This document shows, one piece after another, positions 26,097-36,589 of a stretch of 64,000 nucleotides of DNA. The stretch lies in NCBI GenBank assembly GCA_944323505.1, contig CALUST010000011.1:81106-145105 (forward strand). Direction: 5' to 3'. Position 1 is the first letter of the stretch. Every line of letters begins with the position of its first letter. The translations under genes and the position numbers were made by a program. This stretch comes from an uncultured Bacteroidales bacterium (lineage in GTDB: Bacteria; Bacteroidota; Bacteroidia; Bacteroidales; UBA932). The notes beneath the pieces are model-generated. The model was not told the DNA's origin and searched no databases. It saw nothing but the letters and a program-made list of their open reading frames with translations.

Positions 26097-27632
26097 ATGC
26101 TTGCAGACATCCATGGAGCAAGGTGTATCGGGATCAAGGCCATCCCGGTCACCGTAGAAGTCGACATGACTTCAGGAATCGGGATTCATCTTGTCGGACT
26201 GGCTGACACAGCCGTAAAGGAAAGCCTGTTGAGGACAATATCGGCACTGCAGTTCCTGCAATACAGGATACCTGGAAAGAAGATAGTCATCAATCTCGCT
26301 CCTGCTGACATAAAGAAAAAAGGCAGCGGATACGACGTCCCTATCGCCATCGGCATAATAGCGGCCTCTGCGCAGGAGACAATGCCGGACGCGGGACGGT
26401 ATGTGATGATGGGCGAACTCGGGCTTGACGGGAGTGTCCGTAAAGTCCCGGGGGCACTGCCTGCGGTGGAGATGGCGGCAGACCTCGGATTCAAAGGCTG
26501 TATCCTGCCGGAGGAATCTGCGGCAGAAGCCATAGAATTCGGGCGGATTCCGGTCTATGGGGTAAAGACCCTTGATGAGGTCATAAGCATCATATCAGGC
26601 AAGCCGTGCAGTCATCTGCTCGCAGAAAACATAAAGATGACACACCGGAATGATACAGCAGATGACATACCGGATTTCGCATACATCATAGGCCAGGACG
26701 GGGCGAAAAGAGGACTTGAAATAGCAGCCGCAGGAGGGCACAATGTAATAATGATAGGGCCTCCCGGCTCAGGGAAAAGCACTTTGGCCAAGGCTCTGCC
26801 GGGGATATTGCCCCCGATGGATATACAGGAGGCAATCCAGACAAGCAAGATATATTCAGTGGCAGGGAAAGGCAATCCGGGAGGGGGTCTTATAAGGCAA
26901 AGGCCGTTCCGTGCACCGCACTACAGCACATCGCTGCCTGCCATGATAGGCGGCGGTTCGGAATTTGTCCTGCCGGGAGAAATTTCTCTTGCGCACAACG
27001 GGGTGCTTTTCCTCGATGAATTCCTTGAAGCCCCGAAAAGAGTGCTGGAAGCGTTGCGAGGACCTCTTGAAGACAGGAAAGTGACAATATCAAGACTCCG
27101 GACAAAAGTCGACTTCCCGGCGTCATTCATGCTTGTCGCCGCCACGAATCCATGTCCTTGCGGCTATTTCGGTGAAGGAGACAAATGCACCTGCACCCCA
27201 TCCAAACGCCAGGCCTATCTCTCCAGACTGTCCGGTCCCATGATGGACCGGCTCGACATACATCTCTGGATGCATCCTGTGAGTCCGGAAAAACTCGTCG
27301 CAAGGAAGATGAGCGAGCCAAGCGCAGAGATTGCGGCCAGGACAGCCGCGGCAAAAGAAATCCAGAAAAGACGCTTTGCTTCGGAAGGGATATGCTGCAA
27401 TGCGGAAATGTCCATCAGGCAGACTGAAAAATACTGCAGACTCGATGCCCCTTCCGGCAGTTTTTTCGGAAGGATGATAGAACAGATGGGATTCTCTGCC
27501 CGTGCCTGCTCCAAAATACTCAAAATCGCAAGAACCATTGCCGACCTCGAATGCGTCGACAAGATAAGCGTAAGCCACCTGTCCGAGGCGGCAGGATACA
27601 GATTCCTTGACAAGAATGACCTGTTCATCTGA
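26097..27632 (+). CDS. YifB/ComM-family Mg-chelatase-like AAA ATPase
   Basis: 511-aa AAA+ ATPase. An N-terminal Lon-protease-like domain (about 1-170; SGIGIHLVGLADTAVKESLLR) precedes the Mg-chelatase-type ATPase with Walker A GPPGSGKS and Walker B NGVLFLDEF. The C-terminal Mg_chelatase_C helices end in LSEAAGYRFLD. In transformable bacteria ComM is a helicase for branch migration of incoming DNA; in others its role is open. ATG 26097 is preferred, giving MLADIHGARCIGIKA, the usual start. The frame reaches upstream to 26055. Confidence 0.9.
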   Translation: MLADIHGARCIGIKAIPVTVEVDMTSGIGIHLVGLADTAVKESLLRTISALQFLQYRIPGKKIVINLAPADIKKKGSGYDVPIAIGIIAASAQETMPDAGRYVMMGELGLDGSVRKVPGALPAVEMAADLGFKGCILPEESAAEAIEFGRIPVYGVKTLDEVISIISGKPCSHLLAENIKMTHRNDTADDIPDFAYIIGQDGAKRGLEIAAAGGHNVIMIGPPGSGKSTLAKALPGILPPMDIQEAIQTSKIYSVAGKGNPGGGLIRQRPFRAPHYSTSLPAMIGGGSEFVLPGEISLAHNGVLFLDEFLEAPKRVLEALRGPLEDRKVTISRLRTKVDFPASFMLVAATNPCPCGYFGEGDKCTCTPSKRQAYLSRLSGPMMDRLDIHLWMHPVSPEKLVARKMSEPSAEIAARTAAAKEIQKRRFASEGICCNAEMSIRQTEKYCRLDAPSGSFFGRMIEQMGFSARACSKILKIARTIADLECVDKISVSHLSEAAGYRFLDKNDLFI

Positions 27633-27640
27633 ATATATTG

Positions 27641-27648
27641 TATATTTG
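27641..27648 (+). promoter_or_regulatory. Putative -7 box before tsaE
   Basis: TATATTTG matches the Bacteroidetes consensus and lies about 54 bp before tsaE. The -33 region overlaps the comM-like 3' end and is weak. Confidence 0.4.
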
Positions 27649-27701
27649 CAGTCCCGGAGACTCTCTGACTCGAATCCGGGACCAGCAAAACCAGGACAGG
27701 G

Positions 27702-28124
27702 ATGAAACATGAAGTGACCATCAAAGACCTGCACGATCTGGATCGTGCAGCCGGAGAATTCCTCAGCAAGACAGGAGAGCACAGGATCATCGCCTTTTTT
27801 GCTCCGATGGGAGCAGGAAAGACGACATTCACGACCGCCATCTGCAACCGGCTCGGTGTAGGAGACGCTGTATGCTCCCCTACATTCACAATCATCAACG
27901 AATACCGGACTTCAGACGGAGAACCTCTGTTCCATTTCGACTTCTACAGGATAAACCGGCTCGCTGAAGCCATAGACCTCGGCCTTGATGACTATTTCTA
28001 CAGCGGGGCACTCTGCATCATCGAATGGCCTGAAAATATCGAGGAACTGCTTCCTGAGGAGACCCTGAGAGTCAGCATAAGGGTGAACGGGGACCAGTCC
28101 CGCACCGTCTGCTGGGAAGACTGA
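27702..28124 (+). CDS. tsaE: tRNA threonylcarbamoyladenosine biosynthesis ATPase TsaE
   Basis: 140-aa P-loop ATPase needed for the t6A modification at position 37 of ANN-decoding tRNAs, working with TsaB, TsaC and TsaD. Walker A is MGAGKTTF, followed by SPTFTIINEY and HFDFYRI, both typical of TsaE; IIEWPENI near the end is also conserved. Length is normal. It ends 12 bp from the convergent lipoprotein gene. The other tsa genes are not in the window. Confidence 0.94.
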   Translation: MKHEVTIKDLHDLDRAAGEFLSKTGEHRIIAFFAPMGAGKTTFTTAICNRLGVGDAVCSPTFTIINEYRTSDGEPLFHFDFYRINRLAEAIDLGLDDYFYSGALCIIEWPENIEELLPEETLRVSIRVNGDQSRTVCWED

Positions 28125-28136
28125 CAGGGAGTATCC

Positions 28137-29396
28137 TCACCAGACTGAGACAGATGTGAAATAGCCGTTGAAATCATATTTCTCCGGTACACCGTCCTTA
28201 ACAATGACAGGTGGGTCACCTGCCTTGGCCGGGTGCAACGCCACATAAAGATGTCCCGAATGCGCACATCCGCAGGCATTGCCAAGAAAAGTGCAGGCGT
28301 CCAGTCCTTCAGAATCCAGATCCACATACGCGGTCTTGTCGAATATCCTCAGCCTGGGCGTACCGTCAGACCTGTCTGTCAGCACATAACTGAGAGCATC
28401 CCCGTCCGCATAGCAGCTGTGCAATGTGACTGATGACTGATAATTTTTCATCAGGGCATAATCTTTCCACAGTGTCCACATGTCCCCTGACGTATCATAA
28501 TGCTTGATGCCCGAGACATAGATGACGTCGCCTCCGTCATAATGTATCCTGCACCCGGAAGTATAGGCCGCACTGCCGGCATCCAGCAAGGCTGATTCCT
28601 CGTCTTTGAATATGGTATGGGTGTCAAGTCCTTCAAGCAAGGCCGCATAGTACACCACCCCGTCATAAAGGAGGATATCTTCTATCTTCTTCATGTCCGG
28701 ACGTGCCCCCACCGGCTCCGCCTTGTCCCCACGCACAAGATAATAACGTTCCAGAACGCCGTCACCTGCACTTATCTGTTCGACATAAGCGAACCACAGC
28801 ACCCCGTCGTCCTGCGCCAGGGGAGACAGCACATACCCGGATGTCTTGACAAGCACCATCTTGCCGTTCTTTCTCAATGTCCATCCGTCCCCTATCCTTG
28901 GCACCCCGAGCGTGTAGATATCGTCTCCGACGACCTCCAGCCCTACAATCATCTCCCTGTCAGGATAGCGGAAGAGTTCCGTACCATCCCTCTTTATGAC
29001 AGTCTCCGTCTCGGTGGAGTAATCGGTGTACAGATGCCCTCCATAGCACCTGTGCATATCGGCATCGGAAGCGACCATCTCATTCCCGTCCACGTCCAGC
29101 TCCACTATCCGCTCCCCGTCTTTCATCAGAAACACGGTACAGGCCACATTTCCATACTCGGTATCAGTCTTCCAGTCATATCCGTCTGAATATTCCACGC
29201 CCGTCACATATAGAGAGCCCGTACCCCCGGGCGTCGGCAAAGGCACAGAGTCATTTGCATGATGTCCCATACCGCCGGTATCTGGACGCTCGAGCTCCAC
29301 AGTCCCGCAGGACAAAGATATGCCTGCTGTCGCCGACAGGATGATGACGGCAATGCCGCACCTCCGCAGTCTCCCGATCAAAGAATCCGTTTCCAT
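28137..29396 (-). CDS. Predicted lipoprotein, possibly beta-propeller, unknown function
   Basis: 419 aa with a hydrophobic N-terminal segment ending in SLSC (Cys30). The body shows recurring short strands of the kind DGERIVELDVDGNEM, DGTELFRYPD and NGKMVLVKTSG spaced about 40-50 residues apart, which suggests a propeller-like fold. There are no catalytic motifs. It stands apart from the ispE/suf cluster, separated by a hairpin terminator. I do not recognise a named family. Confidence 0.6.
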   Translation of the reverse strand: METDSLIGRLRRCGIAVIILSATAGISLSCGTVELERPDTGGMGHHANDSVPLPTPGGTGSLYVTGVEYSDGYDWKTDTEYGNVACTVFLMKDGERIVELDVDGNEMVASDADMHRCYGGHLYTDYSTETETVIKRDGTELFRYPDREMIVGLEVVGDDIYTLGVPRIGDGWTLRKNGKMVLVKTSGYVLSPLAQDDGVLWFAYVEQISAGDGVLERYYLVRGDKAEPVGARPDMKKIEDILLYDGVVYYAALLEGLDTHTIFKDEESALLDAGSAAYTSGCRIHYDGGDVIYVSGIKHYDTSGDMWTLWKDYALMKNYQSSVTLHSCYADGDALSYVLTDRSDGTPRLRIFDKTAYVDLDSEGLDACTFLGNACGCAHSGHLYVALHPAKAGDPPVIVKDGVPEKYDFNGYFTSVSVW

Positions 29397-29446
29397 TTCC
29401 CAAAAAATCTTATCTTATTGTCGGGACAAATAACGCCATAAACAGA

Positions 29447-29484
29447 AAAGGCGTGAAATCTTTCACCACAGATTCCACGCCTTT
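29447..29484 (-). terminator. Terminator after ispE
   Basis: AAAGGCGTGAAATCT (29447-29461) pairs with AGATTCCACGCCTTT (29470-29484), 15 bp with one mismatch and an 8-nt loop. T-rich flanks on both strands mean it could work in either direction; the gene it would end is ispE on the minus strand. Confidence 0.7.
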
Positions 29485-29501
29485 GCCACAGTTTTCTTTT
29501 T

Positions 29502-30398
29502 TTATATGGAATTTCTCTTTTTTTCATATAGCGCGAAGAGCGCGGAACCGCTTCCGGACATGGAGGCATAGACAGCCCCGGAGTCATACAGGGACTGTTT
29601 GACAGCCGACAAACCGGGGTATCTGAGAAATACAGTGTCTTCAAAGTCGTTTCTAAGCAGTTCCCGCCACTCTCCGACAGACCTGCCCAGTACATCACGC
29701 AACGGCATGTCCGGAATACGCGGCACTATCCCCTTATATGCGTCTGCCGTGGATACGGATACGCCTTCAGGCACGACTATCTTCAGTTCGTACCTGTCCA
29801 GGCACGGCATAGGAAAATCAGTAAGGATCTCTCCCCTGCCCTCGCCGAACATCGGTCTGCCGTAGACAAAAAATGGACAGTCGCTGCCGAGACGGGCGGC
29901 ATAGCCTGCCATGCTGCCGTCATCAAGTCCCAATGAGAAAAGACTGTCAAGCATCCTTATAGCAGCGGCTGCATCCGAAGAGCCTCCGCCAAGACCTGCT
30001 CCGACAGGCGAAAGTTTCTCGAGAAATATCTTCACCGGGGGAAGAGAGAAATCCTTGTCCAGCATAAAATAGGCCTTTGCACACAGGTCGTGCAGAGGCT
30101 CCCAGTCCACGCCCTCCTTCCTCGCGATGGTCATCATCAGCTTCCCGTCTTCGGATATGGCCTGGACAAGCCTCGGAAACCCTCCATCCCCGTTACCGGA
30201 CATGGAGGAAGCCCCTCCTCCGTACCTGGAGAACAACGAGGCGGACGTCCTGCTCCAGTCATCCCCTGCTATAATCTCAAGCACATCATGATATTCCCCG
30301 GAAGGCACAAAAAGTGTCTCAAGGTCATGGTAGCCGTCAGCCCTCTTGCGGAGCACATTCAGCCCGAGATTGATTTTGACACACGGATTCGTTATCAT
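29502..30398 (-). CDS. ispE: 4-diphosphocytidyl-2-C-methyl-D-erythritol kinase
   Basis: GHMP-family kinase of the MEP isoprenoid pathway; it phosphorylates CDP-ME at the 2-hydroxyl. The start CVKINLGLNVLRKRADGYHDLETLF and the ATP loop PVGAGLGGGSSDAAAAIRM are diagnostic. 298 aa is normal length, although the internal stretch around residues 50-85 is longer than in many homologues. It is 7 bp downstream of sufD, probably as the last gene of the suf transcript. The Fe-S enzymes IspG and IspH act later in the same pathway, a possible reason for the linkage. Confidence 0.94.
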   Translation of the reverse strand: MITNPCVKINLGLNVLRKRADGYHDLETLFVPSGEYHDVLEIIAGDDWSRTSASLFSRYGGGASSMSGNGDGGFPRLVQAISEDGKLMMTIARKEGVDWEPLHDLCAKAYFMLDKDFSLPPVKIFLEKLSPVGAGLGGGSSDAAAAIRMLDSLFSLGLDDGSMAGYAARLGSDCPFFVYGRPMFGEGRGEILTDFPMPCLDRYELKIVVPEGVSVSTADAYKGIVPRIPDMPLRDVLGRSVGEWRELLRNDFEDTVFLRYPGLSAVKQSLYDSGAVYASMSGSGSALFALYEKKRNSI

Positions 30399-30405
30399 GT
30401 TATGG

Positions 30406-31068
30406 TCAGAGTCTTCTTATTGCCTGCTCTATCTCGTTCTCCATGTCATCCTTCGCAGCCGATTCGGGGATGTGGCTGAATACAGGGGACACGAACGACA
30501 GCATCTGCAGGACTTTCGCCTCCTGCAGAGTTATCCCTCTGGAACGCATATAGAACTGTTCCTCCTCATTCAGCCTGCCGACAGTCGCCCCGTGCGAACA
30601 CTTCACGTCATCGGCATATATCTCAAGCTGCGGACGCGTATTCACCTTAGCATCATCCGACAGGAGCAGATTGTGGTTCTCCTGGTACGCCTCTGTCATC
30701 TGCGCGTCCTCTGCCACTATTATCTTCCCGAAGAAATCCACTCGTGAAGAGCCGCCGGCAATGCCTTTGAACAACTGCCGCGACGAACAATGAGGCACAT
30801 TGTGGTTCATGTCCACTGTTATCCTCACGTCCTCATCAGAGGTACACAAATATACCCCCTGCACAGAGCAGCTGGCACCCTGCCCGTCCATATCGACAGC
30901 CAGACGGACATCACAGCTGACTCCCGGCATCACCACGATGGTGATATCAGCCGCCGAACCCGCCTCCAGCACTATGTGCTCCACAGGCAGAGATGCAGAG
31001 TCACGGAGCATGAATACCCTCTGCAGGCTGTCTCCGGAAGCGACTTTCATTACCCGTTTCTCTTCCAT
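30406..31068 (-). CDS. sufD: Short SufD-like Fe-S assembly scaffold subunit
   Basis: Core SufBD domain, about 220 aa from the ATG at 31068. Family motifs include LKVNTRPQLEIYADDVKCSHGATVG-type sequence (here NTRPQLEIYADDV and CSHGATVG) and FYMRSRGI. SufD is usually 400 aa or more, so the N-terminal half is missing. The frame can be read up to 31098, overlapping sufC, but that adds nothing recognisable. It should pair with SufB and SufC in the SufBCD complex. Whether the short form is normal for this lineage cannot be told from one genome. Confidence 0.85.
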   Translation of the reverse strand: MEEKRVMKVASGDSLQRVFMLRDSASLPVEHIVLEAGSAADITIVVMPGVSCDVRLAVDMDGQGASCSVQGVYLCTSDEDVRITVDMNHNVPHCSSRQLFKGIAGGSSRVDFFGKIIVAEDAQMTEAYQENHNLLLSDDAKVNTRPQLEIYADDVKCSHGATVGRLNEEEQFYMRSRGITLQEAKVLQMLSFVSPVFSHIPESAAKDDMENEIEQAIRRL

Positions 31069-31081
31069 ATCAGCCTCTCCA

Positions 31082-31852
<771 letters not shown>

Positions 31853-31862
31853 TATATTCTCG

Positions 31863-32522
31863 TCAGGCTTTTTTCTGATACAGTCTGTACCAACTGTACA
31901 GCGAGGCCAGTCCGTTGATGAGATAAAGGCCTGACACTATAGGCATGAACACGTGCCCTACTGATATGTGCAGCATCATCTGTGTGACATTCACCAGCAG
32001 CCATGCTATCCAGCAATCCCATTTCTTCAGTGCCGACAGGAACTGGGCAACAAGAATCAGCACTGTCACGCAGGCATCAAGATAAGGTATGGGGTCTGAC
32101 GGGAACAGCCCGACACACCACTTGTTGCCCAGCTGGCTCAGGAGCCACCCCCAAAGCCATGCGATGACGAAGACCGACACGATTGCCGCACCCCGCTGAG
32201 GCCATGTGAGCATAGACACCTTCAATGCGCTGTGGTCCTGCGAGCTCTCCTCAGTCTTCTTCGGATGCGTCCATCTGTAATGTCCCAGAATATTTATCCC
32301 CAATGATATCGGCTGGAGAAGAAGGCTGGCATACAGGTTCTTGTTCCAGAACATGAGGAAAAGGGCGACAGTGTACAGATATCCCACCCAGAAATTGTAT
32401 TTGCTGTTCCGTCCTGCCAGGAATACACAGGTCAGACCCAACACGGATGTAATCAGGTCTATAAGCAGCACAGGCGTATCCGCGCCTATGGTAAACAATG
32501 AGTAGTTGAGAAATTCCTTCAT
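31863..32522 (-). CDS. pnuC: PnuC-family vitamin transporter
   Basis: 219-aa membrane protein with six or seven hydrophobic segments and the PnuC pattern (GRNSKYNFWVGYLYTVALFLMFW, KKWDCWIAWLLVNV). PnuC proteins facilitate uptake of nicotinamide riboside; relatives PnuT and PnuX take up thiamine and riboflavin, and the substrate here is not decided by the sequence. It sits 10 bp upstream of sufC and 24 bp downstream of sufB, thus inside the suf cluster. No riboswitch precedes it. Confidence 0.88.
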   Translation of the reverse strand: MKEFLNYSLFTIGADTPVLLIDLITSVLGLTCVFLAGRNSKYNFWVGYLYTVALFLMFWNKNLYASLLLQPISLGINILGHYRWTHPKKTEESSQDHSALKVSMLTWPQRGAAIVSVFVIAWLWGWLLSQLGNKWCVGLFPSDPIPYLDACVTVLILVAQFLSALKKWDCWIAWLLVNVTQMMLHISVGHVFMPIVSGLYLINGLASLYSWYRLYQKKA

Positions 32523-32546
32523 ATCCTTCGTATTCTCTTACGGCAA

Positions 32547-34001
32547 TCATCCTACAGAGCCTTCAAGCGACACCTGCAGAAGTTTCTGGGCCTCTACGGC
32601 AAACTCCATCGGGAGTTTGGACAGGACCTCCCTGGCATATCCGTTCACTATCAGACCGACAGCCTCTTCGGGACCTATCCCGCGCTGGTTGCAGTAGAAC
32701 AGCTGGTCTTCGCTTATCTTTGAGGTCGTGGCCTCATGCTCCACGATTGCCGACCTGTTGGAGTTGCGTATATCCGGAAAGGTGTGCGCCCCGCACTTGT
32801 CCCCGATAAGGAGGCTGTCGCACTGCGAATAATTGCGGGCGTTGTCAGCCCCGGGCTGCATCATCACAAGACCCCGGTAACTGTTCTGGCTGTGTCCTGC
32901 CGATATTCCCTTGCTGATGATACGGCTGCGGGTGTTCCTGCCGATATGTATCATCTTGGTGCCGGTATCGGCCTGCTGCATGTTGTTGGTCACTGCCACG
33001 GAATAGAATTCCGATGATGAATTGTCCCCTTTGAGTATGGTGCTCGGGTATTTCCATGTGATGGCCGAGCCAGTCTCCACCTGGGTCCACGAGAGATGAC
33101 TCCCGCTTCCCTTGCATATCCCTCTCTTGGTGACGAAGTTGAATATGCCGCCCCTGCCCTGCGCGTCACCGGGATACCAGTTCTGGACAGTGGAATATTT
33201 GACCTCTGCATCTTTCTCCACCACTATCTCCACGACAGCCGCATGCAACTGGTTCTCATCCCTCATCGGGGCCGTGCACCCCTCCATATAACTCACATAA
33301 GAGCCTTCGTCCGCCACAATCAGAGTCCTCTCGAACTGCCCTGTCCCCTTGGCGTTGATGCGGAAATAGCTGGAAAGCTCCATCGGGCACCTCACTCCTT
33401 TGGGTATGTAGCAGAACGAGCCGTCACTGAACACTGCCGAATTGAGGGCAGCATAGAAATTGTCCCCCACAGGGACTACCGAGGCGAGGTATTTTCTTAC
33501 GAGATCGGGATGCTCACGGACCGCCTCCGAAAAAGAGCAGAAAATGATGCCCTTGTCTGCCAAGGCCTTCCGGAATGTCGTGGTGACGGAGACCGAATCG
33601 AATACGGCATCGACAGCCACCCCGGCGAGTGCCGCCCGTTCATTCAGAGGTATCCCGAGCTTGTCAAAAGTCTTTTCAAGTTCAGGGTCGATCTCCTTCG
33701 GCCTGTCGCTGTCTTTCTTCGGTGCGGCATAGTAGATGATGTCCTGGAAATCGATTTCAGGAATCTGCAGATGCGCCCATGTCGGCATCTTCATCTTCTG
33801 CCAACGCCTGAACGCATCAAGCCTGAACTCCAGCAGCCACTCAGGCTCCTGTTTCTTGGAGGATATCAGCCTTATTATGTCCTCATTGAGCCCCTTCGGG
33901 ATGAACTCCTGCTCCACATCAGTGACAAAGCCGTGCTCATACTCCTGATTGGCGATATCCTGCAATATATCTTTCTCTGTCTTCTCGTCCATATTCTCCA
34001 T
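32547..34001 (-). CDS. sufB: Fe-S cluster assembly protein SufB
   Basis: 484-aa scaffold subunit of SufBCD on which Fe-S clusters are assembled. Recognisable stretches include [63 protein letters not shown] and [17 protein letters not shown]. Start is ATG 34001 or 33992. A -7 box (34069-34076, minus) lies just upstream. The cysteine desulfurase sufS and sufU/E are not in this window. Confidence 0.96.
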   Translation of the reverse strand: MENMDEKTEKDILQDIANQEYEHGFVTDVEQEFIPKGLNEDIIRLISSKKQEPEWLLEFRLDAFRRWQKMKMPTWAHLQIPEIDFQDIIYYAAPKKDSDRPKEIDPELEKTFDKLGIPLNERAALAGVAVDAVFDSVSVTTTFRKALADKGIIFCSFSEAVREHPDLVRKYLASVVPVGDNFYAALNSAVFSDGSFCYIPKGVRCPMELSSYFRINAKGTGQFERTLIVADEGSYVSYMEGCTAPMRDENQLHAAVVEIVVEKDAEVKYSTVQNWYPGDAQGRGGIFNFVTKRGICKGSGSHLSWTQVETGSAITWKYPSTILKGDNSSSEFYSVAVTNNMQQADTGTKMIHIGRNTRSRIISKGISAGHSQNSYRGLVMMQPGADNARNYSQCDSLLIGDKCGAHTFPDIRNSNRSAIVEHEATTSKISEDQLFYCNQRGIGPEEAVGLIVNGYAREVLSKLPMEFAVEAQKLLQVSLEGSVG

Positions 34002-34068
34002 CTTTGCCTCCGGCGGAGCAGGTCAGACGGCACATATCCCGCCCTGCACAATCGCCCCGCCGAATCTG

Positions 34069-34076
34069 CAAAGATA
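34069..34076 (-). promoter_or_regulatory. Putative -7 box of the suf operon
   Basis: Minus-strand TATCTTTG matches TAnnTTTG, about 70 bp before sufB. The -33 position overlaps the hppA 3' end and shows only a weak element. It would separate suf from hppA transcription. Confidence 0.5.
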
Positions 34077-34095
34077 GTAATATTTATTTATATTG

Positions 34096-36294
34096 TCAGT
34101 GAATCCACACTGTGAGTCCGGCCATTACTATGGACACCATGCTCATCAGTTTGACAAGGATATTCAGTGAAGGCCCGGACGTGTCCTTGAACGGGTCGCC
34201 GACCGTATCGCCTACCACTGTGGCCTTGTGGCACTCGGAATTCTTGCCCCCGAGATTTCCCTCCTCGACATATTTCTTGGCATTGTCCCATGCCCCGCCC
34301 GAATTGGCCATGAAGATGGCAAGTACGAAGCCCGAGCCGAGACCGCCGATGAGCAGGCCCATCACCCCGGCGACTCCGAGGACAAGACCCACCACGACAG
34401 GCACAATGATGGCAATCAGGGACGGCAGCAGCATCTCATGCTGGGCGCCCTTTGTGGAAATCTCCACACAGCGGGCATAGTCAGGCACAGCCTCTTTGGT
34501 GAGTATGCCCTTAATCTCACGGAACTGTCGGCGCACCTCCTCGACCATCTTCTGGGCGGCACGTCCTACGGCATTCATGGTCAGACCGCAGAACAGGAAC
34601 GACATCATGGCCCCGATGAACACTCCGACAAGGACAGTCGGATTCATAAGATCGACATTATAATGGGCCATCAGGTCTGGAATCGTGGCCTTTGCCGCCT
34701 CAACGGCCTCTCCGGCAGCCCCGGTAATAAATTCTCCTGTCCGCCCAAGGGCAATCTTGATCTCCTCCATGTAGGAGGCAAGAAGAGCAAGGGCCGTCAG
34801 GGCGGCTGAACCTATGGCAAAGCCCTTCCCGGTAGCGGCAGTCGTGTTGCCGAGAGCATCCAGGATGTCCGTACGCCGCCGTACCTCCGGGTCAAGTTCG
34901 CTCATCTGGGCATTCCCTCCGGCATTGTCCGCGATAGGACCGTAGGCATCTGTGGCAAGGGTGATACCGAGTGTGGACAGCATCCCGACGGCAGCGATTC
35001 CTATGCCGTAAAGACCTATGCTCAGATTCTGCGCCGACAGCATGTTCGCCATGTCAAAATTGATGGCGCAGAGATAAGACAGCAGTATGGCCACTGCTAT
35101 GGTGACGACAGGTATCGCCGTGGAAATCATTCCGAGCCCAACCCCCGAGATGATGACAGTGGCGGGTCCCGTCTTGGAACTCTCCGCAAGTTTCTGTGTA
35201 GGCTTGTACGAATGGGACGTATAATATTCTGTAGACTGGCCGATGATGACACCTGCAAGCAGACCTACAATCACTGAGAACGAGATTCCGAGCCAGTTGT
35301 CAAGCTGCAGAAGCCAGAGCACAAGGAAGGTGGCGACAGCTATCAGCACGGCACTGAGATTGGTCCCGAACCCGAGAGACTTCAGCAGCTGGCTCATCCC
35401 GGCCTTCTCATTTGTCCTGACAGTGTAGATACCTATGATAGAAAGGGCGACACCGACAGCCGCTATAATCATAGGCGCGAACACTGCCCTCATCTGCATA
35501 TCCTCTCCGAAGGCATAGAAAGCAGAAGCCCCCAGAGCGGCTGCGGCAAGAATCGACCCGCAATACGACTCGTAGAGATCCGCCCCCATTCCTGCCACAT
35601 CACCGACATTGTCACCGACATTGTCCGCAATCGTAGCCGGGTTGCGGGGATCATCCTCAGGGATACCGGCCTCGACCTTTCCGACAAGATCCGCCCCGAC
35701 ATCAGCCGCCTTGGTATAGATGCCGCCTCCCACGCGGGCGAAAAGAGCCTGGGTGGATGCGCCCATGCCGAATGTCAGCATCGTGGTGGTGATAGTCACC
35801 AGTTTCTGAGGTCCTGTGGCATCAATGAAACAGTCGAGGATGAGATACCACAGTGAGATGTCGAGAAGCCCCAGACCGACTACGGTCAGACCCATGACGG
35901 CCCCGGAACGGAATGCGAGCTTAAGCCCCGAATTAAGGGAGCGCATAGCGGCATTGGCCGTCCTTGCCGAGGCATAGGTGGCTGTCTTCATGCCTATGAA
36001 GCCTGCAAGACCAGAGAAGAAGCCTCCGGTGAGAAACGCGAACGGCACCCAATGGTTCTGGACATTGAACCCGTATGCGAGGACAGCGAAGAATACGGCG
36101 AGTATCACAAAGACTATTGTGACCACCTTGTACTGCTGTTTGAGATAAGCCATTGCCCCTTTCCTGACATAGAGGGCAATCTCTTTCATTGTAGCGGAAC
36201 CTTCGCTCTCCTTCATCATCTGACGGAAGAAGAGCCAGGCAAAAAACAGTGCCGCCACAGCTGCGGCAGGCACCAGCCAGAATAGGTTTGTCAT
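34096..36294 (-). CDS. hppA: Membrane-bound ion-translocating pyrophosphatase
   Basis: 732-aa, roughly 16-helix pump that couples pyrophosphate hydrolysis to H+ or Na+ export. The substrate loop DVGADLVGKVE and the pyrophosphate-binding DNVGDNVGD are present. At 34811-34861 the sequence GNTTAATGKG has Ala and Gly where K+-independent enzymes have Lys and Thr, so it belongs to the K+-dependent subfamily. H+ against Na+ specificity cannot be settled by eye. The start MTNLFWLVPAAAVAALF at 36294 is chosen because the transmembrane segment begins there. Confidence 0.95.
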   Translation of the reverse strand: MTNLFWLVPAAAVAALFFAWLFFRQMMKESEGSATMKEIALYVRKGAMAYLKQQYKVVTIVFVILAVFFAVLAYGFNVQNHWVPFAFLTGGFFSGLAGFIGMKTATYASARTANAAMRSLNSGLKLAFRSGAVMGLTVVGLGLLDISLWYLILDCFIDATGPQKLVTITTTMLTFGMGASTQALFARVGGGIYTKAADVGADLVGKVEAGIPEDDPRNPATIADNVGDNVGDVAGMGADLYESYCGSILAAAALGASAFYAFGEDMQMRAVFAPMIIAAVGVALSIIGIYTVRTNEKAGMSQLLKSLGFGTNLSAVLIAVATFLVLWLLQLDNWLGISFSVIVGLLAGVIIGQSTEYYTSHSYKPTQKLAESSKTGPATVIISGVGLGMISTAIPVVTIAVAILLSYLCAINFDMANMLSAQNLSIGLYGIGIAAVGMLSTLGITLATDAYGPIADNAGGNAQMSELDPEVRRRTDILDALGNTTAATGKGFAIGSAALTALALLASYMEEIKIALGRTGEFITGAAGEAVEAAKATIPDLMAHYNVDLMNPTVLVGVFIGAMMSFLFCGLTMNAVGRAAQKMVEEVRRQFREIKGILTKEAVPDYARCVEISTKGAQHEMLLPSLIAIIVPVVVGLVLGVAGVMGLLIGGLGSGFVLAIFMANSGGAWDNAKKYVEEGNLGGKNSECHKATVVGDTVGDPFKDTSGPSLNILVKLMSMVSIVMAGLTVWIH

Positions 36295-36508
36295 ATAAAA
36301 ACTTATTGGTTTATAATTGGTTATGGTTATATTCCATTCTTTTCGGGGCACTCTCCGGCAAGTGCGGTTGTAAATTTAACATTTTTGTCCAAAGTCTGAA
36401 AATTTTTCAAAAACAAGATTGCAGACATAGGAATTCAGAATAAAAATATCATTATTGGATATATTTTTTTCATAATTCTCTATAAGAGATGTCAAATTTC
36501 AAATCAAG

Positions 36509-36532
36509 CGATGATATTTTTACAATTCATCG
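36509..36532 (+). promoter_or_regulatory. Candidate operator dyad in front of the amino-sugar cluster
   Basis: CGATGA and TCATCG, 12 bp apart, lie over the expected -33 region of the promoter whose -7 box is at 36543-36550. This position suits a repressor, but half-sites of 6 bp can arise by chance. Confidence 0.3.
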
Positions 36533-36542
36533 ATAATATGAG

Positions 36543-36550
36543 TATCTTTG
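36543..36550 (+). promoter_or_regulatory. -7 box of the amino-sugar/sulfatase cluster
   Basis: TATCTTTG matches TAnnTTTG. Because it covers the first possible TTG start (36548), translation must begin later, supporting ATG 36590. Confidence 0.5.
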
Positions 36551-36589
36551 TTCAATGTGTCTGAAAAAATCAAATATGATCCATATAAT

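Larger units (their letters stand above)
36295..36589. other. Divergent control region hppA / amino-sugar cluster
   Basis: AT-rich intergenic region of 295 bp with several T runs. It holds the -7 box TATCTTTG (36543-36550) for the plus-strand cluster and a dyad CGATGA/TCATCG (36509-36514/36527-36532). No clear hppA promoter was found. Confidence 0.5.

Noticed and set aside
33096-34115. Plus-strand frame across sufB
   Set aside because: Shadow of a strongly conserved gene and ends beyond its start without a signal.
34096-36294. Operon joining hppA with suf genes
   Set aside because: A 94-bp gap with a -7 box lies between them, so co-transcription is possible but not supported.
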